DNA of 64,000 bases. Origin: Cardiocondyla obscurior (taxonomy: Eukaryota > Arthropoda > Insecta > Hymenoptera > Formicidae). The position numbers and the translations under genes are program-made. Shown here in pieces: positions 1 through 7,970 of this stretch. Positions within the stretch are counted from its first letter, which is position 1. Every line of letters starts with the position of its first letter. The DNA lies in assembly GCF_019399895.1 (NCBI RefSeq), contig NC_091879.1, positions 186,001 through 250,000 of the forward strand. Reading direction: 5' to 3'. The notes beneath the pieces were generated by a model that had not been told where the DNA came from, did not search any database, and was given only the letters and a program-made list of their open reading frames with translations.

Positions 1-1083
1 TTAAACCGGGAGCAGTAGCGGGCGCAATATATGGCAATTGCACTCTCAAAACTTGTGTATCGTAATAATCCACATCCGCCCATTTGGATAATTCTTCTTG
101 ATAGTTTAAAGCAATCATTGAATGTTCGTGTATCAACTCCTGGAAATTATAAAACACGGACGTCAATTTTATTGTTTTAATTTAATATGTAATACATACC
201 TCTGCCCGGCTAAGCGTTATTGCATTAACATGCACAGGATATTTTAATTGAAGGAGTTTATGCATGTACGACGTGATGTGATAACCACCCACGTTAATTC
301 TTCTCGCATTCTGGGCGTCTGCTTTCCCATCCAGTATTGGAATTATGTGAGTTGTATGATAACCAATACTGACTATCAGGCCATCAGGTGGGCAGTTATT
401 GTGCTGGTACGAAAATAAGCAATCAATTCCGTATGTTACCGACGGGACGTTGTAACACTCGAATAATAATTCCGCCATCACTGAAACAGATTTATTATAA
501 ACTATTAATAAAAATTGAAAATTGAAACAGCAATTCTGAATTTTTTTCTGCTTACAATTACGAGAATAATTGGGATTGAGGAATGCTTCCGTTAAAATAA
601 CCGGATGATTCACGCAGCCGTCTGTATCTATACCCATATGCGTAAAAGTATAGTCGAATATCTGTTCTTGAGCCTCAAAATGTGTCACTACATTCCGATC
701 AAATTGTGTCTTTAATTGAAATCTCACTGCCTCGATATTTGCTATATCATTTCCCACTTGAGGTTCGCCGTCTTTTTTGCCGCGTTCCTTCCTCGGTTTT
801 GCTATAAGATTCTTGAATGTCAACTGTGGTTCCTTTTCAGTGGCCCAGCCGACTCTACAATTGTAGGATCCTTAACCCAAAAGACTGTTATTCATTCATG
901 AAATGCGTAACATAAATGATATATTAATAATGAGAATATAATTAAAACAATACAGCAATGCTGTCACAAATTACCATTGTCAATAACCAGTGGTATACAT
1001 TCTGTTTTCACTCGTTCCAGATAGGGATGTATTATATCCGGTACAGCCTTTGCATCTTTTAGCTCGATCAGTTCTATATCCAT
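1..1083 (-). CDS. Arp5: Actin-related protein 5 (INO80 subunit), 5' part
   Basis: Arp5 is an actin-fold subunit of the INO80 chromatin remodeller and acts in the nucleus. Four exons are visible on the minus strand: 975-1083 (ATG at 1083), 556-870, 200-480 and 1-139, the last cut by the window edge. The joins are AATG|gtaatt to ttaag|GA, AATT|gtaagc to tttcag|TG and GAG|gtatgt to ttccag|GAG, and all keep frame. They give about 281 N-terminal residues of a family usually about 600 long. Family signatures include DNGSYNCRVGWA (actin ATP-binding phosphate loop), GEPQVGNDI, VRFQLKTQFDRNVVTHFE, the YSR-xLMAELLFECY stretch rebuilt by the second splice, and RINVGG. The large Arp5 insertion and C-terminus lie outside the window. 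It is divergently oriented to the P450 array, with about 0.9 kb between the start codons. Identity is firm; exon edges are by inspection. Confidence 0.95.
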
Positions 1084-1876
1084 TTTACTGATTCGAAATC
1101 AAATTAATTTTTTTAATTATCCACAATTCACTCTCATCTTGATCAAATTGTTCATAACCTTACTTTTGTATAACCGCAGTTCGGCCGTCGCACGGTAATA
1201 CGGTGGAGGCTCGTAGCGAATTTTCTTGAAACTAAAGCGTCGTTCCCGCCAACCTCGTGGTGTAGGCGGGTGAAAGCGACAACCATTATAAAAAAGGCGT
1301 GGTCAGAACGTTAGCGGGAACGAAACCATTACAGAAAAGGTGTGACCACGGGAGGCAGAAACGGCGCGTCCGTGCCACCAACTTACCATTCCTATACTTC
1401 TAGTAATTCGCGAGCGTTTTCGGAGACTTGGTACCGCGTAACCTCCGTATTGACGGAACTATTATCATTTATTTTACTTTGTATTTATCGGCCATTTACG
1501 ACGCATGATTAAATTACCCCGTTTGTTTTTTATTGCGAATAAAAATTAAAAATGTTTATTAAATTGTTAATTTCCTTTTTAATAACTTTATTCCTTTTTA
1601 ATAATTTTGTCAAAACTATATATTACGAAAATTAAGTCCGTTTACGTGAGTCTGCGAGAAGTGCTTGATGAATCTAATGACAAATTAAACTACCAGGTGA
1701 TCTTTCTGCAATTCATTTTCTATTAAGATACGACAGATTTTTTTATATTGAATTATTAATGATAGACTCTCGACGAAAGTCTGTGCTCCAATCGATTAAT
1801 TTATCTAACGCAATCTCTTCCTGATATGCACAGTCGCAGCGATACTATGAATCCCCCTTCCATCTCGCGCGAAAAA
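1084..1876. promoter_or_regulatory. Divergent intergenic region between Arp5 and the first P450
   Basis: No gene is visible. The stretch must hold the Arp5 promoter and the upstream region of the first CYP9 gene. Positions 1200-1440 are GC-richer and carry a small repeat cluster: a 10-bp perfect inverted repeat (1240-1249 with 1314-1323) and a 27-bp imperfect direct repeat (1280-1306 and 1323-1349). From about 1450 onward it is ordinary AT-rich DNA. Confidence 0.5.
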
Positions 1877-1884
1877 GTATATAC
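1877..1884 (+). promoter_or_regulatory. Probable TATA box of first CYP9 gene
   Basis: GTATATAC lies about 100 bp before the preferred start codon at 1976. The second intact copy has a similar box (GTATATATAG at 5288) about 107 bp before its ATG, followed by a related leader. The remnant copy has a decayed version (TTATAC near 4398). Placement by paralogue alignment is the support; no transcript data. Confidence 0.45.
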
Positions 1885-1910
1885 GTGTTGCGCAAAATGC
1901 GTACGAGTTT

Positions 1911-1937
1911 ACAACGTTCTACGCCGCGCGCGGCGAA
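1911..1937 (+). promoter_or_regulatory. Conserved 5' leader shared by the CYP9 copies
   Basis: A block built around ACGTTCTACGCCGCG lies 40-70 bp before the ATG. Close versions occur at 4429-4450 (remnant copy) and 7903-7926 (third intact copy), with a weaker one at 5321-5338 (second intact copy). The block starts about 30 bp after the TATA-like box, so it probably marks the transcription start or 5'UTR. It could be conserved by shared ancestry alone. Confidence 0.5.
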
Positions 1938-1975
1938 CCAACTCGTTTTTAATCGGTGATCTCATTCACGTCACG

Positions 1976-3493
1976 ATGGCTTCAACCTTCGCGCTGCTGG
2001 TGATTTCTCTCGTCGTTATCGGCGTGCTGAAACTTCTTTCGGTATTATATAACACTCTCACCTACTGGAAGAATAAGGGCTTACCACGCGACCCGTCTAT
2101 TTTATTGAGCTGGAAAGTGTTCTTGGGTTACAAGTCTTTCGTTGACTTTTCCGACTACTTGTACTATACCATCCCGAAAGCCAAATACATGGGCACAATA
2201 GACTTTACTCAGCCCGCGATAGTCTTGCGCGACGTCGACCTGATGAGAGAGATTATGGTGAAGAATTTCGACTACTTCCCGGACCACCGCTCGTTCGTCG
2301 ACGAAAGCGTGGAGCCGCTGTTCGGAAAAAATATTTTCTCCCTGCGCGGCGATCGCTGGCGAGAAATGAGAAACACGCTAAGTCCCTCGTTCACCGCCAG
2401 CAAGATGAAGTTCATGTTTGAACTGATATCAAAGTGCTCTCACGACTTCGTCAATTACCTGGTCGATCATCCGGAGCTCTGCCAGTCGATGGAAACGAAG
2501 GACGCTTTCAGGCGATACACCAACGACGTAATAGCCACGGCCGCGTTCGGTATAAACGTAAACTCCATGGAAGATCGCGACAACGAGTTTTACGTGAGAG
2601 GTATACAGGCTACGCAGTTCCCTTCTGGCATGTGGGTAACGATAAAGTTCGCGATGTTACGCGGGCTGCCGTGGTTATCCAAAAAGTTAGGCTTATCCTT
2701 CTTCCCGGCGATCACGACCACGTTCTTCAGGAAAGTCGTAGGAGAAACTATCAGCACGCGGCGAGAACAAAAAATCGTCAGGCCGGATATGATACACTTA
2801 TTAATGCAGGCTCGCGACAAAGTCGGCGAAGATAAATTGACGCTGGACGACATCGTCTCGCAGGCCTTCATCTTCTTCTTCGCTGGTTTCGACACGTCTT
2901 CTACGTTGATGTGCTTCGCCGCGCACGAACTGGCGGTTCATCAGGATATACAGGAACGTCTTTACAAGGAAGTGCTGGAGCATCTCGCCGAAGGAAACGG
3001 TGAGATCACCTACGAATCGATGACGAAGATGACTTACATGGATATGGTGCTCAACGAGGCTCTCAGGAAGTATCCACCGGTAGTTATGCTCGATAGACTT
3101 TGCGCAAAGAGATTCGAGCTGCCTCCGGCTGCACCGGGTTACAAAAGCGTAATCGTCGAGCCCGAGAACTCGTTGTTATTCCCGATTTATTCCTTACATC
3201 ACGATCCAAAATACTTCCCGAACCCGCAGAAGTTCGATCCCGAGAGATTTAGCGAGGAGAACAAGGACAAAATCGTACCGTATAGTTATTTACCGTTCGG
3301 CGAGGGGCCTAGAAAGTGCATCGGCAATCGATTTGTTCTTATGGAAACTAAGATGCTGCTGGCTCACCTTTTGCAAAAATTCACCTTGAAAATGGTTGAT
3401 AAAACGGAAGAGCCAGTTGTGTTCTCCAAAAAAGAGTTTACGTTGAAACCGGTTGGCGGATTCTGGATCGGTTTGGAAAAAAGAAAGGCATAA
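1976..3493 (+). CDS. Cytochrome P450, CYP9 family (copy 1)
   Basis: Single-exon microsomal P450 of 505 residues, the usual CYP9 length. P450s of this clan 3 family oxidise lipophilic xenobiotics or endogenous hydrocarbons, taking electrons from NADPH-P450 reductase at the ER membrane. Visible parts are an N-terminal hydrophobic anchor (about residues 4-23), the C-helix WxxxR (W128-R132), an I-helix AGFDTSS (303-309) with the canonical Thr, ExxR (E361-R364), the PERF motif (422-425) and the heme loop FGEGPRKCIG with Cys448. Reading stays open 50 codons upstream to an ATG at 1826. I prefer 1976 because the paralogues start at the equivalent position (MVSTF, MVLIF) and because the TATA-like box and conserved leader lie inside the extension. 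It is the only intact copy with an orthodox I-helix and Cys-Ile-Gly. CYP9 family is recognised; the subfamily is not assigned. Confidence 0.95.
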   Translation: MASTFALLVISLVVIGVLKLLSVLYNTLTYWKNKGLPRDPSILLSWKVFLGYKSFVDFSDYLYYTIPKAKYMGTIDFTQPAIVLRDVDLMREIMVKNFDYFPDHRSFVDESVEPLFGKNIFSLRGDRWREMRNTLSPSFTASKMKFMFELISKCSHDFVNYLVDHPELCQSMETKDAFRRYTNDVIATAAFGINVNSMEDRDNEFYVRGIQATQFPSGMWVTIKFAMLRGLPWLSKKLGLSFFPAITTTFFRKVVGETISTRREQKIVRPDMIHLLMQARDKVGEDKLTLDDIVSQAFIFFFAGFDTSSTLMCFAAHELAVHQDIQERLYKEVLEHLAEGNGEITYESMTKMTYMDMVLNEALRKYPPVVMLDRLCAKRFELPPAAPGYKSVIVEPENSLLFPIYSLHHDPKYFPNPQKFDPERFSEENKDKIVPYSYLPFGEGPRKCIGNRFVLMETKMLLAHLLQKFTLKMVDKTEEPVVFSKKEFTLKPVGGFWIGLEKRKA

Positions 3494-4428
3494 TATTCTA
3501 TGAAATGCATAATTTGTAACGATAAAATAGTAATGTTAAATTAATACCGCATTTTTTACTTTGAAAATATTTTACGCTTTCGGAGACGAAGATTAAAATG
3601 TAATATAAAATTTATTATAAGTAGAATAACTTGCAGCATCATTCAATGCAATTATATGATTGATTAAGTTTTTGCTAAGGAGAAAAAGAAAAATGTTATT
3701 TGCGTTTTAGATCTACAATTAAGCTTATTCGATGCGCTAATCATTTTTTAAATTACGTACGTAACATACGCTTATTGTCTAATAGCACAATACAGATGAC
3801 AAAGATGATATAGTATTATCGTTCTTATCAGTTTATATAAAAGTGAATATTTTTCCTTCACGAGGGTTTATCGTGAACATTTATCGCGCTGTGCTATCTT
3901 AAAAAACGTTTTTTGTAATTACGTGAATTTATTTACCGCTTTAAAAGTCCTTACAGTTTGTTAAACTAAAGCATTTAATGTATTGTTAAAATATAAAATA
4001 TACATATAATATAAATAACACTTGTAACGATAGATTATACATATATTATTAATATACATGCACAAGTATTTTTTTAAAAATTTACCTCGAGAAGAAGACT
4101 TCGGACTTTATAAGTATAAGAACAGTACGATTTATATAATGATAAATACATTTATGTAATTGTTAAAAATTGTTTTTCTATTCACTCAGTTTTTGTTGAA
4201 ACATAAAACGGATATTTCATGAAATATATTTATTAATCAGTGATTTTTAAGAGATGTCACGATATCTGAAAATATCTGCACAATGTGCGCACTAGAAATG
4301 CTCTCTTTATCTAATTTTATATCTCATTTATGACATCATACAAGTCAATGGCACTGACCATGAATTTCCCCTTCCAGAACTTCGCAATTACTCAGCTTAT
4401 ACGTGAGCCGCAGAATCAATACATGTTT
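3494..4428. other. AT-rich spacer between CYP9 copy 1 and the remnant
   Basis: No coding potential seen. Positions about 3605-3810 show patchy similarity to the 3' flank of the next intact gene at about 7040-7250: a shared ATTCAATGCAAT block, then a GATTAAG/GATTAGG stretch, then GACAAAGA-GATA. The duplication unit therefore extended a few hundred bases past the stop codon. Confidence 0.5.
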
Positions 4429-4486
4429 ACAACGTTCTACCACCGCGCACGAGAGCCTTGTCAACTCATTATTTCATTACGTCATA

Positions 4487-4798
4487 ATGGTTTCGACCTT
4501 TATATTGTTTCTGATTACTCTAATCTTTATCGACGTTTTCAAAATTATTTCTGTACCGCGTCACATTTATTTTTACTGTAAGAGTAAAGAATTTGCCTTA
4601 CCTGCCGAACTCGCTGCCTTTTTCTTTAATGAACTGGAAAGTGTCTATGCTATATCACTCTTATTGATTATTTTTTACGTCCATCGTAGCTTCTTTAACA
4701 GGATAATGCAATCGTTATTTGATAAGAACATTTTCTTGCGCGCCGAACGTTGGAAGAAACTTGTTAATGGATTCTGGATTGATTTGAAAAAGAAATAA
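4487..4798 (+). pseudogene. CYP9 remnant with large internal deletion
   Basis: A decayed P450 copy between two intact paralogues. It keeps the conserved leader (4429-4450), a start MVSTF identical to that of the third intact copy, a membrane anchor, degraded text over the next 70 codons, a recognisable block ending in ERW (from the RGDRW C-helix motif) and then jumps directly to NGFWI plus the terminal lysine-rich tail and stop. Roughly 350 codons, including the I-helix, ExxR and heme-Cys regions, are missing at that junction. It reads open for 103 codons but cannot bind heme, so I call it a pseudogene. Translation of a short peptide is possible but has no support. It was probably generated by deletion after tandem duplication. 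Confidence 0.85.
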
Positions 4799-4909
4799 AT
4801 GTAGACATCTTCTGCGACAAATAGAATTTTATATATGTATAACATTATTCGTAAAAGTACTATCACTTTTTTTTAAATGGTTAATTAGTTTAAAAAAAAA
4901 AAAAATATA

Positions 4910-4935
4910 AATAAAATAAAATAAAATAAAATAAA
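4910..4935. repeat. (AAAAT)n microsatellite
   Basis: Five or more tandem AAAAT units directly after a poly-A run, in the spacer downstream of the CYP9 remnant. Confidence 0.9.
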
Positions 4936-4986
4936 GTATCGCGTAAAGAAATATATATTTTTTTTTACGAGTGTTATATCTTTATG

Positions 4987-5138
4987 TAAGACAGACTTAG
5001 GCCGGTATTTATGGTAAGTTTATTTCATCTTAATAAATGTCTTAAGACGGTAATACAGCGTTGTGATTGATTTAAAACTAAATAAAACTACTTAAAGCAA
5101 TTTTTAATATAAAAACCGACTATGAATACCTGTCTTAA
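4987..5138. mobile_element. Candidate short MITE with imperfect terminal inverted repeats
   Basis: The left end reads TAAGACAG, a 9-base interruption, then GGTATTTATGGT. The right end, read on the other strand, is TAAGACAGGTATTCATAGT. The roughly 150-bp AT-rich interior codes for nothing and contains GTCTTAAGAC. This fits a degraded non-autonomous DNA transposon. I see no convincing target-site duplication and only one copy in this window. Confidence 0.4.
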
Positions 5139-5287
5139 ATGATTAAATTATTGCAACAAATTGTAATTTGCGTAATCTAGTCTGAAACACGATAATATGC
5201 TAATTTTAATTATATACCAAAAATAATATATACAGTAAAATAATATTAATGAGATCCCCACTTGCAAATGTCCATTATTAGCAATCT

Positions 5288-5297
5288 GTATATATAG
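5288..5297 (+). promoter_or_regulatory. Probable TATA box of CYP9 copy 2
   Basis: GTATATATAG is the best TATA match near this gene, 107 bp before its ATG and about 35 bp before a leader block related to the other copies. Confidence 0.5.
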
Positions 5298-5394
5298 AGC
5301 GTAATTTCTGTAACATTTGTAAAACATTTTATACCGCGTTTGAAGAAACATTTCCGATTAGTTGTCTTTCGTCAGTTAATATTTTATCGTTGCA

Positions 5395-6921
5395 ATGGTT
5401 TTGATTTTTACCGTACTACTGATAATTCTGGTTGTCATTGCCGTTTTGAAACCATTATCAAAAGTGCATGATATACTTACTTATTGGAATAATAAGAAAG
5501 TACCTTACGTGCCGAGTTTAACATCCATATCAGTGAACTGGAAAACGTTTTTAGGCTACATCACATTCACTGATCTGTGCGAATATTTGTACCAATACTG
5601 TCCGAATGCCAAATATGTCTGTGCCATGATTTTCAACACGCCTACAATTATCATAGGAGATCACCGGCTAATACAGGATGTCTGCGTGAAGGATTTCGAA
5701 TATTTTGAAGACCATAGTTTTCTCGTCGACGAAAACATAGAACCAGTAGTCGGCAAAAGCTTATTCTCCTTGCGCGGAGATCGTTGGAGGGAAATGAGAA
5801 ATACTCTGAGCCCAGTCTTTACCACCAGTAAGATGAAATTTATGTTCGAACTGATAAATAAGTGCTCTCAAAATTACGTTAATTACTTAGTCGAGCATCC
5901 GGAGCTCTGTCAAACCGTGCAAACAAAGGAGATTTTTCAACGATTCAGTAACGACGTAATTGCGATAACGAATTACGGCGTGAGCGTAAATTCTATGAAG
6001 AATCCTGATAACGAGTTGTACGCGAAAGGATCGAAGGCAAGCAAACTTTCATTTGGATTTCTCGCATCGATTAAGTTTGTATTTCTGTACTTGTGTCCGT
6101 GGCTAGCTAAATTAATGGGTGTCGCTTTTTTCCCATTGACCACGACCAACTTTTTCAAAAGATTTGTGACAGAAATCATTGAGGAGCGAAAGGAGCGAAA
6201 TATTATCAGGCAGGATTTGATACACTCATTGATGCAGACTCAGGAAAAAAATGACCGAGTGCACAAAATTGGGATGGACGACATCGTCTCGCAAGCCTTC
6301 AACTTCTTCTTCGCCAGCATTGATTTAACTTCGAAGCTGATGTGCTTCGTGGCTCACGAATTAGCCGTTCATCAGGATATACAGGATCGTCTGCGCGAGG
6401 AAGTGCAACGGCATTTCACCGAGAGCGACGAGATCTCTTACAAGTCGTTGATGAAAATGAATTACATGGACATGGTGGTCACAGAGATCCTCAGAAAGTA
6501 TCCACCGCTGCCCTTCATCGACAGACTTTGCATTAAAAAATACGAACTGCCTCCGGCGCAGCCAGGCTGCGAAAATATAATCGTCGAACCCGGTGATTCA
6601 ATTATATTTCCCGTTTATTCTTTACATCACGATCCAAAATATTTCGCGGAACCGGAAAAGTTTGATCCTGACAGATTCAACGAGAAGAACAAGGGCAACA
6701 TTTTACAATATACTTATTTACCGTTCGGTGTCGGACCTAGAAAGTGCATCGCCCTTCGATTTGTTCTTATGAAGACTAAAGTCCTGATAGCTCATCTCCT
6801 GCAAAGGTTCACTTTAAAGACTGTAGATAAAACCTTAGAGCCAATTGCATTCTCTAAAAAGGAATTTATATTGTCATCCGCTAACGGATTCTGGATTAGT
6901 TTAGAAAAGAGGGAAGCATGA
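5395..6921 (+). CDS. Cytochrome P450, CYP9 family (copy 2)
   Basis: Intact single-exon P450 of 508 residues with an N-terminal membrane anchor (about residues 3-22), WxxxR at W131-R135, ExxR at E364-R367, a DPDRF variant of the PERF region, and the heme loop FGVGPRKCIALRF with Cys451. Two motif positions are unorthodox. The I-helix reads ASIDLTS (307-313), so the usual Gly is Ser and the oxygen-activating Thr position is Leu. The residue two after the heme Cys is Ala instead of Gly. The frame is fully open and all other landmarks are present, so it is probably translated, but the catalytic cycle may differ from that of copy 1. It is AT-richer at third positions than the two flanking genes, which suggests an older or less constrained copy. 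Substrate cannot be inferred. Confidence 0.93.
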   Translation: MVLIFTVLLIILVVIAVLKPLSKVHDILTYWNNKKVPYVPSLTSISVNWKTFLGYITFTDLCEYLYQYCPNAKYVCAMIFNTPTIIIGDHRLIQDVCVKDFEYFEDHSFLVDENIEPVVGKSLFSLRGDRWREMRNTLSPVFTTSKMKFMFELINKCSQNYVNYLVEHPELCQTVQTKEIFQRFSNDVIAITNYGVSVNSMKNPDNELYAKGSKASKLSFGFLASIKFVFLYLCPWLAKLMGVAFFPLTTTNFFKRFVTEIIEERKERNIIRQDLIHSLMQTQEKNDRVHKIGMDDIVSQAFNFFFASIDLTSKLMCFVAHELAVHQDIQDRLREEVQRHFTESDEISYKSLMKMNYMDMVVTEILRKYPPLPFIDRLCIKKYELPPAQPGCENIIVEPGDSIIFPVYSLHHDPKYFAEPEKFDPDRFNEKNKGNILQYTYLPFGVGPRKCIALRFVLMKTKVLIAHLLQRFTLKTVDKTLEPIAFSKKEFILSSANGFWISLEKREA

Positions 6922-7902
6922 CAATTTCGCGTCTTAGGATTATTCTGTAAACTAATTTCTATCATATATAATTGTATTCGCAAAAATAGTATTGCACTAT
7001 TTGTATTTTTCCTTTTTCAAAGATGTCTAAAATTCAAAAGTAATAAAAAATTTATTTGCCGGAAATGTATTTCATTATTATTCAATGCAATGCAAAATAA
7101 GTGATTAGGTTTCTTTTTTTCCCAAGCAAAAAAAATTATCACTAGCTTATTAAAACCGTAACATTTGCTTTTAATTAATTGCATATATTACTTCTATTTG
7201 TCTTCCAATACCACGATCGATACGACAAAGACGATAAAATTAATAGTATTTTAATGCAACAACGAATACTTGTAACGTATAAGTGTTTTCTTATAACGTC
7301 ACAGAAACATTAATTTAAATTATCTCCGAGTCAAACGTAAAATAATTAATAAACTGAATTATTATAATTTAGTATCTAATCGGTTTATCAGTATATCATT
7401 AATATTTGCTCAACAATGATTTATTAAAATATTTTTCAAATAATTTTTATCTTATTTAAAATCTCGTACATTAGATTATTAATTTTCACGGATATACTAT
7501 GTCAATTTTAATTATATTTGATCTCTATTATATATCATTGACGCAATATATTTTTTTACCGACCCGAGTGTTACTCTAATCAGTGAAAGGAAGCCGCAGT
7601 AGGTGGCACTATGTGCTTATCAGCACCGTGTATCCATTGATTACTTCCAACATACTAGCAACAATTCATTAATAAAAAAAAAAGTCTAAAATAAAAATAT
7701 AAAATTAACTTTTTTTTTTTAAATTAAATTTTAATAAACGCTACGACATTTAAGAATGTCGCTGAGCGATTTTAATTCTAATAAAATTTATTTTAAGCTA
7801 TATACGTACTGATATGATATCATTCGTATTATTACTGACAAACCCCTCTCCAAATCATGCCGCTATTGACACAATGCGTTAAGCGCAGAATACTGAATTT
7901 AT
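6922..7902. other. Spacer between CYP9 copies 2 and 3
   Basis: AT-rich, no coding sequence recognised. The first 330 bp resemble the 3' flank of copy 1. Near 7560-7660 there is a short GC-richer patch of unknown nature. No clear TATA box precedes copy 3: the position that aligns with the other boxes reads CTATTGAC. Confidence 0.5.
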
Positions 7903-7970
7903 AACGTTCTACGCCGCGTCCGGCGGAGCATCTCATTAATCTGTTCGTCATTCCGTCTCATCTCGCCACG

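Noticed and set aside
2102..2983. Antisense frames inside the P450 genes
   Set aside because: Shadows of the coding frame; the plus-strand P450 explains the sequence fully.
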